A DNA stretch of 64,000 nucleotides, from positions 2,232,001 through 2,296,000 of the forward strand of contig CBDDCH010000002.1 in NCBI GenBank assembly GCA_965226215.1, written 5' to 3'. Positions within the stretch are counted from its first letter, which is position 1. The number at the start of each line of letters is the position of its first letter. The translations under genes and the position numbers were made by a program. Source of the stretch: G963668345 sp965226215 (GTDB lineage: Bacteria; Acidobacteriota; Terriglobia; Bryobacterales; UBA6623). The notes beneath the pieces are model-generated. The model ran no database searches. It was not told where the DNA came from and worked only from the letters and a program-made list of their open reading frames with translations. Of the stretch, positions 51,000-59,942 are shown piece after piece.

Positions 51000-51760
51000 T
51001 TATCGGGTTGATCCCAGCACCTCGACCGCGCGGCCGTTCAGCTCATCGCCAACGAGCGAAGCCACGCGCCGCATCATTTGAAAATGGCGCATGGAAAGCA
51101 TCAAGCGCACGGCTTCTTCGGCGACATTCACATTGGACGCTTCCAGCCTCCCTTGATTCAGGCTTGTCTCAACGGCCGGTTGCGGGCTGATTCCATCAGC
51201 GGCACGGAAATAGCTGTTGCCGACTTTCGACAGACCCGCTCCTTTTTCGAACTCAACCACCAACAGCTCGGCGACTTGCAGCCCCTCTACGCTGATCATC
51301 CCGCTGGGACTTACCTCGATCTTGCCGTTGGGGGGGGGGGGGGGGGGGGGGGGGGGATGGTTATAGAACCGCGTCGGCCATCGAGCACGGAGAATCCCTC
51401 CGCGGTTTCCAGCACGCCCGAAGCTGATCTCCGCAAACTTCCACTGCGGGTATATAAGTCACCCCCAGGCCCTTCCACGACGAGGAAACCCGGTCCTGAC
51501 AAGGCCAGGTCAAGCGGCCCTTCCGTCGGGATGAGGGTGCCTTGGTTGAAATTAATGGTTGAGCCCTGGACGACCGGCATCCGCGAGATCTGCCCGGTGA
51601 GCGGGTCGGCCTGCGCTTGTGCGGAGAGAAAGAGCCGATAGAAGTCGCGATCGGCTTTGTATCCGTGGGTGCTGGCGTTGGCGATGTTGTTGCCGATCAC
51701 CTCGAGCGTTTCCACTTGTGCCCGCATACCGGCCGCGACTGTGAGTAGCGATGGATCCAT
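51000..51760 (-). pseudogene. flgF: Proximal rod protein FlgF, out of frame at a 27-base C tract
   Basis: The N-terminal part is normal: GMRAQVETLEVIGNNIANAS, THGYKADRDFYRLFLSAQAQ, LDLALSGPGFLVVEGPGGDL. After SITI the coding strand has 27 C in a row (51356-51330), read as Pro, and then stops after TARSR. In another frame the protein resumes exactly where homologues continue: NGKIEVSPSGMISVEGLQVA, then NVNVAEEAVRLMLSMRHFQM at the C-terminus. A tract of 25 or 28 bases would give one intact 250-residue FlgF. The start is ATG 51760 (GTG 51763 is possible). It is the first gene of the minus-strand flagellar arm in this window, about 155 bp before flgG. Confidence 0.88.
51330..51356 (+). repeat. 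27-base poly-G tract (poly-C on the flgF coding strand)
   Basis: A mononucleotide run of 27 G lying inside flgF. Runs this long are slippage hot spots; the length leaves flgF out of frame (25 or 28 would restore it). It could be a phase-variation switch, or an artefact of sequencing chemistries that produce false poly-G. Confidence 0.9.
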
Positions 51761-51993
51761 CACCCAGGGCTGTGCAATTTGGGGGCCAAGGGAGCTGCTC
51801 GATTAGTGCTTGGCCGCCTAATTACACGATCGACTGTGGGCCGACAACCCTGGACCGCTCCCTGGCGGTCGCGGCTCGGAAGACTCTGCGAACAAGCCGC
51901 TTCCGGACCGGACGGACGGCCAGATGATCCTGTTCGGGAAAGGGTTTTTTGAACAACGCGAACTTTGGCAACCAAGCGCTTGGTTCCTAGAAA
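51761..51993. other. Upstream region of flgF, with dispersed repeat
   Basis: About 230 bp between flgF and ISL3 copy 2. It contains GCGGCTCGGAAGACTCTGCG, a relative of the repeat at 29359. The promoter of the minus-strand flagellar arm should lie here, but I see no confident sigma-54 or sigma-28 match. Confidence 0.45.
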
Positions 51994-53292
51994 GGTTCTT
52001 CCGGGTTTCTAGTGGGCGAGTGAGGCTCGGTGGTAGTCTCGCGGGATGCAAGACCGCGAGCTATACCGCCAGATTCTGGGCATCGAAAGTCCCTGGAAAG
52101 TCGTGCGAGTGGAGCTGCGCCGAGCCGACGGCGAAGTCCACGTCTTCCTCGAACACGACGAGCAAGTCCGCTGGCCGTGCCGCCAATGCAGCGCCGTGTG
52201 CGCACTCCACGATCATCAGCCCGAACGCCGCTGGCGTCACCTCGACACCTGTCAGTACCGCACGATCCTGCACGCCCGGCCGCCGCGCAGCGACTGCTCC
52301 GAGCACGGGCCGCGCGTCGTGCGACTGCCCTGGGCCGAGGCTTCCAGCCGCTTCACCGCGCTGTTTGAAGCTCTCGCGATCTCGTGGCTGAAGGAAGCCA
52401 GCCAGCAAGGCATCGCCGAGTTGCTGGCGCTGAGCTGGGACGAGATTCACGACATCCTGGAACGCGCCGTGCAACGTGGGCTCGAACGTCGCGCGGCAGA
52501 GCCGATTCCCTACCTGGGCGTCGACGAGAAGAGCTTCCGCAAGCGCCATCGCTATCTCACCGTCGTCAACGATCTCAACCGCTCGCGCGTGTTGTTCGTC
52601 GCCGAGGGACGCCGCCAGGCCAGCCTGGACGGCTTTTGGAAGACGTTGAGCGCAGAGCAACTCGCCCGAGTCGAGGCCGTCGCGATGGACATGTGGGATC
52701 CTTACGTCGCCTCGACCCGGGAGCATCTCGACGAATCGGAGAAAAAGATCGTTTACGACAAATATCACATCGCGGCGCATCTGGCGAAGGCGGTGGACCA
52801 GGTGCGGCGGGCGGAGAACAAGCGTTTACTGGCCCTCGGCGACGAGCGTTTGACAGGCACGAAGTACGCTTGGCTGCGGCATCCGGCGAACTTTTCCGAG
52901 GACGCCTGGCGCGAGTTCCGCGCGCTGCGCGAAAGCGACTTGAAGACGGCGCGGGCGTGGGCGTTGAAGGAAACGGCGATGCGGCTGTTCGACTATCGTC
53001 GCGAATCGGCGGCGCGAGCTTTCTTCGAGCAATGGCGCGGCTGGGCGAGTCGCAGCCGGCTGACGCCGATGGTCACCGTAGCGCGGATGTTGACGGCTCG
53101 CCTCGAAAACATACTCACGTATCTGAAACACCGCATTACGAACGCGGTCAGCGAGGGGTTGAACTCAAGGATTCAATGGGTCAAGGCCACGGCGCGCGGT
53201 TTCCGCAATCAACAGAACTTCATCAACGCCATCTACTTCCACTGTGGGAAACTCGATCTGGCTCCTTCGCCCACTTAAAACCCGGAAGAGCC
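51994..53292 (+). mobile_element. ISL3-family insertion sequence, copy 2 (between divergent flgF and fliK)
   Basis: 1299 bp, ends GGTTCTTCCGGGTTT / AAACCCGGAAGAGCC, with perfect 8-bp target duplication CCTAGAAA (51986-51993 and 53293-53300). It sits in the space between the divergent flgF and fliK arms and so separates their promoter regions. Confidence 0.95.
52046..53278 (+). CDS. ISL3-family transposase (copy 2)
   Basis: 410 residues, intact: zinc finger CRQC (45-48), GVDEKSF (Asp 160), AVAMDMWDP (Asp 215), SEGLNSRIQWVKATARGFRN. It is identical to copy 3 except for one residue (VDQVRRAENK here, VDQVRQAENK there), and has Asp 136 where copy 1 has Gly. The start is the ATG at 52046. Confidence 0.95.
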   Translation: MQDRELYRQILGIESPWKVVRVELRRADGEVHVFLEHDEQVRWPCRQCSAVCALHDHQPERRWRHLDTCQYRTILHARPPRSDCSEHGPRVVRLPWAEASSRFTALFEALAISWLKEASQQGIAELLALSWDEIHDILERAVQRGLERRAAEPIPYLGVDEKSFRKRHRYLTVVNDLNRSRVLFVAEGRRQASLDGFWKTLSAEQLARVEAVAMDMWDPYVASTREHLDESEKKIVYDKYHIAAHLAKAVDQVRRAENKRLLALGDERLTGTKYAWLRHPANFSEDAWREFRALRESDLKTARAWALKETAMRLFDYRRESAARAFFEQWRGWASRSRLTPMVTVARMLTARLENILTYLKHRITNAVSEGLNSRIQWVKATARGFRNQQNFINAIYFHCGKLDLAPSPT

Positions 53293-53432
53293 CCTAGAAA
53301 TGAGTGGTTTGCGGTTGCGATAGACGGCGGGGATGTTGTCGCTTGACAGTTTTTTGCCTCCCTCCAGCCGGCCGAACTGGTCGTAGTTTGAGTCAGATAG
53401 ATTTGGCCCTCGGCGTGCCACTCCTCCCATCG

Positions 53433-55736
53433 ATGTTGCCGGCCCCTCTGCCACAAACGACTCCAACGCCCTTGCCCATCCCGGCGGGGTCACAGGTTTT
53501 CCGGCGTTCGTCTCCCGAAACGCATGGCTACAGCGGCAGCAATCGCAATCGGGCGCCGTCGTTCGCATCGCATCTGTCCAGGCGATCGTTCGAGCAACAG
53601 TTTGACCCAGTCGAGGATCAGCCCGCTCCGTCTTCGGGGGAGGGAGACACCGTTGGTGTTCCCGGGCGCAACTTTGCGGAGTCCCTCGCTAATCCCGGAC
53701 AAAGAGTTGGTCAGGAAACGCTCTCCTCGGGTCGCGGCCAACACACCGGGCTGGATCGTGGTCAGCAAGAGTCCAGCGCCGCCGGGCCTTCCTCCAGCGG
53801 CAGCACAGCGGGTCAAGGACAACGCGAAGGTTTTGCGCAGGCCGAGGCGATCGCGGGGGGTGATCCCTATGATGAAGGTGGAAAAGTTCTCGGCTCTTCG
53901 CACGCAGCTTCGAAAACCACCTTAACCTCAAACATCTCGGGACGACTCGGTAGGATTCCCGCCGAAGCCCTCGAAATCGTTCGACAGCTTCAACGCAACT
54001 CAGGTAGCGTCCCATCAGGCCATGTCCGGGGAAGGCCCGGATCTACTCCGATCTCTACTGAGGTTGAGCCTTTGGAGGTTGTGGACGAGCGTCCTATTGG
54101 CGGGAAGAGTCATGATCGAGTCCCGCCGGCGACCGCTAATGCCGCTGCTGAGCATGGCGTAGGCCTCCAACAGCTTGGGCTCACGGAAACCTCCGACAGC
54201 GAAACTCTCGAAGACAACCCAGCCAAGACGGAACGGGCGAATCAGGCCCGGCTGCATCCCAGTGACGTGAGCGGCGACGGTATAGCTAGGGCGATTTCCT
54301 CGGAATTGCTTTCTGAGACCTTGCAGACGGGGCATGGCGCAGCTGTTGGGCAGAAGCCGAGCGTGAAGCCCGTAGCGGTCTCCGAGACTCCGACGTCCGC
54401 GGGACAGGAGGTCTTTCGGCAACCTTCCGATCGGGTGCTCGAGGAGCCTTCACGAGCGCATGGCGCAGCCGGCGCCCGTTTCAGCGAAAAGCTGATTTCA
54501 GAGAACACGGAACATGTCGTTTCCTATTCGCGGACACCGCCCGAACCAGTGCGGGAGAGCGGGGAGTCCTCTGCTCGAGACCAGCAGCCGCCCCTGCCCG
54601 ATCGGGCAGCGCGGACTGGGGTGTTTCCGCAGGCCGGTTCGGACTCCGCCGTCTCGCGGCAGGTCCCCGAGGTTTCTCCGCTGACGGGTTTACCCGCGAA
54701 CGATTCGGCTTCCCTTGGGGCGGCCTTTGGCGTGGCCTCACCGACAAGCCCAGAGGTTGTGCCTACGTCGCGAAAAAGCAACGCCCAAGCCTCGGAGCAG
54801 CAAGAGGTACGCGGTCTCATACCGCCCAGCACGGACGCAAGGCGGGCGAACGTGCCAAGGCTACCCCTCTCGGTCGCCGAGTTGTCCATCGAATCGCAGC
54901 CGGACGGCTCCAGCAGAGATCGCCTTGCCGGTCATAGCTTAAAGCTGGAAGCTCCAGGGGAGAATTCTAAACCGCCGAGCGGACATCCCCTGCCCAAGGA
55001 CGGGAAGGGCGCTCGGGAACTCGCGCCCGTCGAGCTTTCCCGCGCCGACCGCGAGACCAGCGGAGGCCAACCCGGAACCGGGTCACGGGCGGGAACGTCG
55101 TCGGGCACGGCCATGGCGAAGACATCAGCGAGCGAACACGCGACCGACTCTGCTCGCTCTGGCGATCGCACTCCCCCGCCCATGGTCAAGACTGCTGCTC
55201 CGGTCGCTCGTAGTGAAGTGGCGGCTATAAGCCACACTCCAGCGGAATTGAAGGCCTCGTTTGTTTTGCCGAGCCGGAGTTCGGCTCAGAATGTCGATGC
55301 CGGGTCCGTTCAGACTGAGGCTTACCAAGGGGCGAGCAGCACCGCGAGCCGCGTGCGTTCGGTCGAGCGGCTGGTCGACATGGCGGCTCTTCATCGCAAG
55401 ATCTATTCCCATCAGATGAACCTACTGCTCAGCGACGACCGCATCGGGAGAATGTCGGTTCGTCTGGTCGAGCGTGGCGGCGTGATCGACACCCTGGTGA
55501 GGACCGATTCCACGCGGGCGAGTCACCTTTTTACCGAGGGGCTGCCGAGCTTGCTCGAGTCGCTGGCTCAGAGGGGACTGCAAGCTTCCCACTCCGGGGC
55601 CGGGCACTTCCTCGGCTCCTGGGAGGACGCCCAGTCGCGGCAGGGAGGGCGCTACCGGCCGCCGCGCCATCCCCAAAGACAGAGCCGTCGCGGGGGATCA
55701 GAGGGCGGTCGAGTATTTCGCTTGGAATTCAAATAG
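53433..55736 (+). CDS. fliK: Flagellar hook-length control protein FliK (probable)
   Basis: About 767 residues. Most is long, disordered, Ser/Pro/Gly/Glu-rich sequence. Only the last ~120 residues fold: MAALHRKIYSHQMNLLLSDD, RIGRMSVRLVERGGVIDTLV and LFTEGLPSLLESLAQRGLQA match the pattern of the Flg_hook C-terminal domain (an amphipathic strand set with a closing helix). It acts as the molecular ruler that switches export specificity after hook completion. The position directly before flgD-flgE supports the call. The start is uncertain: the ATG at 53433 is used; the frame is open upstream to 53304 near the IS3' end. Confidence 0.75.
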   Translation: MLPAPLPQTTPTPLPIPAGSQVFRRSSPETHGYSGSNRNRAPSFASHLSRRSFEQQFDPVEDQPAPSSGEGDTVGVPGRNFAESLANPGQRVGQETLSSGRGQHTGLDRGQQESSAAGPSSSGSTAGQGQREGFAQAEAIAGGDPYDEGGKVLGSSHAASKTTLTSNISGRLGRIPAEALEIVRQLQRNSGSVPSGHVRGRPGSTPISTEVEPLEVVDERPIGGKSHDRVPPATANAAAEHGVGLQQLGLTETSDSETLEDNPAKTERANQARLHPSDVSGDGIARAISSELLSETLQTGHGAAVGQKPSVKPVAVSETPTSAGQEVFRQPSDRVLEEPSRAHGAAGARFSEKLISENTEHVVSYSRTPPEPVRESGESSARDQQPPLPDRAARTGVFPQAGSDSAVSRQVPEVSPLTGLPANDSASLGAAFGVASPTSPEVVPTSRKSNAQASEQQEVRGLIPPSTDARRANVPRLPLSVAELSIESQPDGSSRDRLAGHSLKLEAPGENSKPPSGHPLPKDGKGARELAPVELSRADRETSGGQPGTGSRAGTSSGTAMAKTSASEHATDSARSGDRTPPPMVKTAAPVARSEVAAISHTPAELKASFVLPSRSSAQNVDAGSVQTEAYQGASSTASRVRSVERLVDMAALHRKIYSHQMNLLLSDDRIGRMSVRLVERGGVIDTLVRTDSTRASHLFTEGLPSLLESLAQRGLQASHSGAGHFLGSWEDAQSRQGGRYRPPRHPQRQSRRGGSEGGRVFRLEFK

Positions 55737-55745
55737 AGGAGGCCC

Positions 55746-56012
55746 ATGAGACAGACTTCCACGGGCACTAAAGAGAAACCAACAACGACGCAGACCGGGC
55801 CGGCAGCGGAATGGCTGACCGTGCTCAGCCGTCTTCGCAGCAGGATCGCGACAGACGCGGCAAGCAGTGACGGTCCCAGCTCTCCAAACGGTGTCGAGCA
55901 ATCCAATCGCTCGCTCGTCGACGCCGAAGACGGAAACCCGCTTGCCGAGAGAAGTCGCCGGCGGCCGGCGAAGGCCATGGCTCAGACACGCGCGAGGAGT
56001 GTCACGCCATGA
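55746..56012 (+). CDS. Small hypothetical protein between fliK and flgD
   Basis: 88 residues, Thr/Ser/Arg-rich and basic at the end (LAERSRRRPAKAMAQTRARS). No domain is recognised. It has a strong ribosome site (GAGGAGG, 5 nt before the ATG) and its stop overlaps the flgD start by ATGA, so it is very probably translated as part of the hook operon. It may be a lineage-specific hook or export factor. It is not simply a duplicated piece of fliK. Confidence 0.6.
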   Translation: MRQTSTGTKEKPTTTQTGPAAEWLTVLSRLRSRIATDAASSDGPSSPNGVEQSNRSLVDAEDGNPLAERSRRRPAKAMAQTRARSVTP

Positions 56013-56293
56013 CGGCAACGGGGATTGATGCATCTTCGGGAACCGGTGGCCGCGACAGCGCCACGTCTCAGCCTTTGATCGACGACGGCGCCAACCGGGA
56101 TACATTTCTGCGGCTCTTAGTGGCCCAGATTAGCCACCAAGATCCTTTAAGTCCGGTGGACCCTACCGAGTTTATCAGTCAACTGGCCGAGTTCAGCGCG
56201 CTGGAGCAGATGCTGGAGATGCGCCGCACCTTGGACGCCATCCACCAAGTCTTGCTGACAACAGAGGAATCCGCCGAGCCAGCCGCCGGCTAA
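56009..56293 (+). CDS. flgD: Flagellar hook assembly scaffold FlgD (short form)
   Basis: 94 residues: DTFLRLLVAQISHQDPLSPV, DPTEFISQLAEFSALEQMLE, the conserved FlgD N-terminal domain (LxLLxxQLxxQDPLxPxD). It lacks the C-terminal tudor/Fn3 domains of E. coli FlgD, a known short variant. It caps the growing hook. Coupled by ATGA to the upstream small gene. Confidence 0.9.
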   Translation: MTATGIDASSGTGGRDSATSQPLIDDGANRDTFLRLLVAQISHQDPLSPVDPTEFISQLAEFSALEQMLEMRRTLDAIHQVLLTTEESAEPAAG

Positions 56294-56333
56294 CAATGTC
56301 TTCATCTAGTTCCGATTAGAAAAGGAGTTATCG

Positions 56334-57665
56334 ATGCCAAGCGCTTTTTTTACCGCACTCTCCGGCCTTCGCTCCCATGCGAGGGCGGTAGAAGTCATAG
56401 CCAACAATTTGGCGAATCTCAACACCTTCGCCTTCAAAGCCAGCCGGTCTGAATTTCGAGACCTTTTCTACCAGCAGATCGGCCAGAGCAGGTCGGGCGT
56501 AGCATCCCAAGTCGGCTTGGGCGTTGCGCCGATCACGGTCTCCCGCCGCTTCGAGCAGGGAACGGTGCAGAATACGGGCGGCTTGCTGGACGCAGCCATC
56601 CAAGGCGAAGGGTTCTTTATGGTCAGCGACTCGGGACTGATTCAGTTCACGCGCGCGGGCAATTTTCAGCTTGACTCGCGCCAGCAGATGGTCACCATCA
56701 ACGGCGAGGTTGTGCAAGGGTGGGTACGCAATCCGACGACGGGTCAGGTGAACACCAACCTGCCGATCGGAGACATCACGTTGGGCGGTAACGATACGCT
56801 TGAGCCGCAGGCGACACAAAACATCAGCGTGACCGCCAACCTGTCGAAGAGTCTCATCACCCCGTTTACGGCTCCCATCCAGGTGTTCGATTCCTTGGGC
56901 AGCCCCCACATTCTGACACTGACATTCACGCCCGTCCTTCCGCCGCGAATCGGCTTTTCGGGATCGTTTGACGTCACGGTAACGATTCCGGCAGACGACG
57001 TTCTCGACGGGATAGGAAATACTCCGGCCACCGACCCGAACATTCTCAGCGACGGAGGGGCGCCTCCGACGGCGGCGCCGGTACCCATCGATTTTGACAA
57101 TACCGGGGTGTTAAACAATCCCGGCGGCGCGGGAAATCCTTACAACCTGACCATTGACATGGCGGCCTTGCCGGGCTATACGATGGCCAACGGCGCTCAA
57201 CAGCTGCAGATTGCCTGGAACCTGCTCGATTCGCTGTTGCAGCCAACTCTGACCAACTTCGCCACGGACTCCTCGGTTACGGATTTGTTCCAGGACGGCG
57301 CGCCTCCGGCGCAGTTGACTTCGATATCGGTGGCCGACAGCGGCCGCATCAATGGACTCTATAGCGACGGACGAGCGCTCACGCTGGCGCAGCTCGCCCT
57401 GGCGCGTTTTACGAATCCCCAGACGCTGCTTTCGGTCGGCAATAACAATTTCGTGCCGACCTCGGCGTCGGGGCAGCCCGTGACCGGTCCGGCGAACACG
57501 GGTGGCCTTGGCTCTGTGCTCGGCCTGTCTCTGGAGTTCTCGAACGTGGACATCGCTCAGGAGTTTACAGCCCTGCTGACCTTCCAGCGAGGTTTTCAAG
57601 CGAATTCGCGCGTGATTACCACCGCCGACGAACTTAACCAAGAGGCGTTGAATTTGAAACGGTAG
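56334..57665 (+). CDS. flgE: Flagellar hook protein FlgE
   Basis: 443 residues. Seen: FFTALSGLRSHARAVEVIAN, NLANLNTFAFKASRSEFRDL at the N-terminus, LDAAIQGEGFFMVSDSGLIQ, ITAxLxKS-type D2 entry (ISVTANLSKSLITPFTAPIQ), SISVADSGRINGLYSDGRAL, and the C-terminal EFTALLTFQRGFQANSRVIT. Full-length and intact. It has a good ribosome site (AAAAGGAG, 6 nt before ATG). Confidence 0.95.
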   Translation: MPSAFFTALSGLRSHARAVEVIANNLANLNTFAFKASRSEFRDLFYQQIGQSRSGVASQVGLGVAPITVSRRFEQGTVQNTGGLLDAAIQGEGFFMVSDSGLIQFTRAGNFQLDSRQQMVTINGEVVQGWVRNPTTGQVNTNLPIGDITLGGNDTLEPQATQNISVTANLSKSLITPFTAPIQVFDSLGSPHILTLTFTPVLPPRIGFSGSFDVTVTIPADDVLDGIGNTPATDPNILSDGGAPPTAAPVPIDFDNTGVLNNPGGAGNPYNLTIDMAALPGYTMANGAQQLQIAWNLLDSLLQPTLTNFATDSSVTDLFQDGAPPAQLTSISVADSGRINGLYSDGRALTLAQLALARFTNPQTLLSVGNNNFVPTSASGQPVTGPANTGGLGSVLGLSLEFSNVDIAQEFTALLTFQRGFQANSRVITTADELNQEALNLKR

Positions 57666-57677
57666 TGAAATTTGGAG

Positions 57678-58010
57678 ATGGCGCCCGAAAAGCCACCGAA
57701 TGAGGCTGCCACCCTGCAGCCCAAGCAAGTTGGCGCGGCCCAGCAAGACAGTGGGGACGAATGGGAACGTTTCCATGATGTGCCCATTCAGGTCAACGTT
57801 CAACTCGACCAAAAGCGAGTTGCCGTTGCCGAGGTGCTGGACCTGCATGTGGATTCGATCATCGAGATGAACCGCTCTGCCGGCGAGAACGTGGATTTGA
57901 TGTTGGACGGCCGGGTGATCGGCAACGGGGAGATCGTCGTGATCGAAGACACGGTGGGACTTCGGGTCACCGATCTTTGGGATCCCAGTGACCCGGGAGC
58001 AAACGGTTGA
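57678..58010 (+). CDS. fliN: Flagellar motor switch protein FliN
   Basis: 110 residues. An acidic, disordered start is followed by the SpoA domain: FHDVPIQVNVQLDQKRVAVA, EVLDLHVDSIIEMNRSAGEN, VDLMLDGRVIGNGEIVVIED. It forms the lower C-ring and controls rotation direction. Start: ATG 57678, or TTG 57672. FliM is not encoded in this stretch. fliO follows directly. Confidence 0.9.
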   Translation: MAPEKPPNEAATLQPKQVGAAQQDSGDEWERFHDVPIQVNVQLDQKRVAVAEVLDLHVDSIIEMNRSAGENVDLMLDGRVIGNGEIVVIEDTVGLRVTDLWDPSDPGANG

Positions 58011-58194
58011 GACGGCCATGCTGAGCTCGTTCGCGGCGTTGCTGCTCGTCATTGGCTTACTCGCCGGTTTGTCGTTCGTCCTTCGGCGATGGGGCAGGGG
58101 CCCGTCTGCCGGAGTGCATCTGAGTGTGATCGAAACGTTGCCGCTGGGGCAGGGCCGCGGCATGTCGCTGGTCCGGGTCGGGGAAAAGATTTTC

Positions 58195-59493
58195 GGTTCT
58201 TCCGGGTTTCTAGTGGGCGAGTGAGGCTCGGTGGTAGTCTCGCGGGATGCAAGACCGCGAGCTATACCGCCAGATTCTGGGCATCGAAAGTCCCTGGAAA
58301 GTCGTGCGAGTGGAGCTGCGCCGAGCCGACGGCGAAGTCCACGTCTTCCTCGAACACGACGAGCAAGTCCGCTGGCCGTGCCGCCAATGCAGCGCCGTGT
58401 GCGCACTCCACGATCATCAGCCCGAACGCCGCTGGCGTCACCTCGACACCTGTCAGTACCGCACGATCCTGCACGCCCGGCCGCCGCGCAGCGACTGCTC
58501 CGAGCACGGGCCGCGCGTCGTGCGACTGCCCTGGGCCGAGGCTTCCAGCCGCTTCACCGCGCTGTTTGAAGCTCTCGCGATCTCGTGGCTGAAGGAAGCC
58601 AGCCAGCAAGGCATCGCCGAGTTGCTGGCGCTGAGCTGGGACGAGATTCACGACATCCTGGAACGCGCCGTGCAACGTGGGCTCGAACGTCGCGCGGCAG
58701 AGCCGATTCCCTACCTGGGCGTCGACGAGAAGAGCTTCCGCAAGCGCCATCGCTATCTCACCGTCGTCAACGATCTCAACCGCTCGCGCGTGTTGTTCGT
58801 CGCCGAGGGACGCCGCCAGGCCAGCCTGGACGGCTTTTGGAAGACGTTGAGCGCAGAGCAACTCGCCCGAGTCGAGGCCGTCGCGATGGACATGTGGGAT
58901 CCTTACGTCGCCTCGACCCGGGAGCATCTCGACGAATCGGAGAAAAAGATCGTTTACGACAAATATCACATCGCGGCGCATCTGGCGAAGGCGGTGGACC
59001 AGGTGCGGCAGGCGGAGAACAAGCGTTTACTGGCCCTCGGCGACGAGCGTTTGACAGGCACGAAGTACGCTTGGCTGCGGCATCCGGCGAACTTTTCCGA
59101 GGACGCCTGGCGCGAGTTCCGCGCGCTGCGCGAAAGCGACTTGAAGACGGCGCGGGCGTGGGCGTTGAAGGAAACGGCGATGCGGCTGTTCGACTATCGT
59201 CGCGAATCGGCGGCGCGAGCTTTCTTCGAGCAATGGCGCGGCTGGGCGAGTCGCAGCCGGCTGACGCCGATGGTCACCGTAGCGCGGATGTTGACGGCTC
59301 GCCTCGAAAACATACTCACGTATCTGAAACACCGCATTACGAACGCGGTCAGCGAGGGGTTGAACTCAAGGATTCAATGGGTCAAGGCCACGGCGCGCGG
59401 TTTCCGCAATCAACAGAACTTCATCAACGCCATCTACTTCCACTGTGGGAAACTCGATCTGGCTCCTTCGCCCACTTAAAACCCGGAAGAGCC
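58195..59493 (+). mobile_element. ISL3-family insertion sequence, copy 3 (in fliO)
   Basis: 1299 bp, ends GGTTCTTCCGGGTTT / AAACCCGGAAGAGCC, with 8-bp target duplication AGATTTTC (58187-58194 and 59494-59501). It is inserted in the same direction as fliO. It differs from copy 2 by very few bases. Confidence 0.96.
58247..59479 (+). CDS. ISL3-family transposase (copy 3)
   Basis: 410 residues, intact, with the same zinc finger and DDE motifs as copies 1 and 2; one residue differs from copy 2 (Gln for Arg in VDQVRQAENK). Since it runs with the flagellar operon, read-through could still reach fliP-flhA. The start is the ATG at 58247. Confidence 0.95.
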   Translation: MQDRELYRQILGIESPWKVVRVELRRADGEVHVFLEHDEQVRWPCRQCSAVCALHDHQPERRWRHLDTCQYRTILHARPPRSDCSEHGPRVVRLPWAEASSRFTALFEALAISWLKEASQQGIAELLALSWDEIHDILERAVQRGLERRAAEPIPYLGVDEKSFRKRHRYLTVVNDLNRSRVLFVAEGRRQASLDGFWKTLSAEQLARVEAVAMDMWDPYVASTREHLDESEKKIVYDKYHIAAHLAKAVDQVRQAENKRLLALGDERLTGTKYAWLRHPANFSEDAWREFRALRESDLKTARAWALKETAMRLFDYRRESAARAFFEQWRGWASRSRLTPMVTVARMLTARLENILTYLKHRITNAVSEGLNSRIQWVKATARGFRNQQNFINAIYFHCGKLDLAPSPT

Positions 59494-59663
59494 AGATTTT
59501 CTTGGTGGGCGTGACCAACCAGGGGATCTCGCTGGTCAGCGAAATAGGTGATCGCGAGCTAGGCGATGCGGAAAGTTGGAAACAGCCGGCTCCGTCCCCG
59601 CTGTCGTTCAAACTGTGGCTTACGAAGCTTCGGGCGGCGGGAGAGTTGAACCGGGGGCGATGA

Positions 59664-59942
59664 AGACCCTCGCGGCGGGTAGGGGGCGGCGCTTGCCTTC
59701 CGATCTAGGCCGCTTTTCTCACGAGGGTTTGGGCGGCCGGCGTTGAACGAGCGTTATTTGTAGGGGCCGACCACCGTGTCGGCCCATTGCCGAGCAGTAC
59801 ATATTGTCCAGTGCGAATTTGTGGAAAAGATCGTACATCGACACTACTGGGCGGGCACAGTGGCCCGCCCCTACGCGCTCCGCGAAAGAAAAGCGGGCTG
59901 GTTGTGTCCGAGAAAGTGCAGCGTGATGTCTGGGCCGCCGGC
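59664..59942. repeat. Two GTAGGGGC-type hairpins between fliO and fliP
   Basis: Hairpins GTAGGGGCCGACCACCGTGT followed by CGGCCC (59761) and GGGCGGGCACAGTGGCCCGC followed by CCCTAC (59849). They face each other and have the GTAGGG end outermost. No gene is seen. In most genomes fliO and fliP are nearly contiguous. Confidence 0.65.

Larger units (their letters stand above)
58018..59663 (+). pseudogene. fliO: Flagellar biosynthesis protein FliO, interrupted by ISL3
   Basis: Left part 58018-58194: a membrane helix (SFAALLLVIGLLAGLSFVLR) and the FliO beta domain (SVIETLPLGQGRGMSLVRVG, EKIF). Right part 59502-59663: FLVGVTNQGISLVSEIGDRE and a short C-terminal tail to a TGA. Excision of the IS with one 8-bp duplication (AGATTTTC) gives a continuous 113-codon reading frame. 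FliO helps FliP assemble in the export gate. Truncation after ~59 residues removes the second half of the domain. Confidence 0.9.

Noticed and set aside
51761..51993. Sigma-54 or sigma-28 promoters for the flagellar arms
   Set aside because: No TGGCAC-N5-TTGC or TAAA-N15-GCCGATAA match good enough to report was found in the upstream regions examined.
57111..58406. 431-codon minus-strand frame opposite flgE, fliN and fliO
   Set aside because: It is antisense to clearly real genes and continues into the IS; it is a codon-bias shadow.
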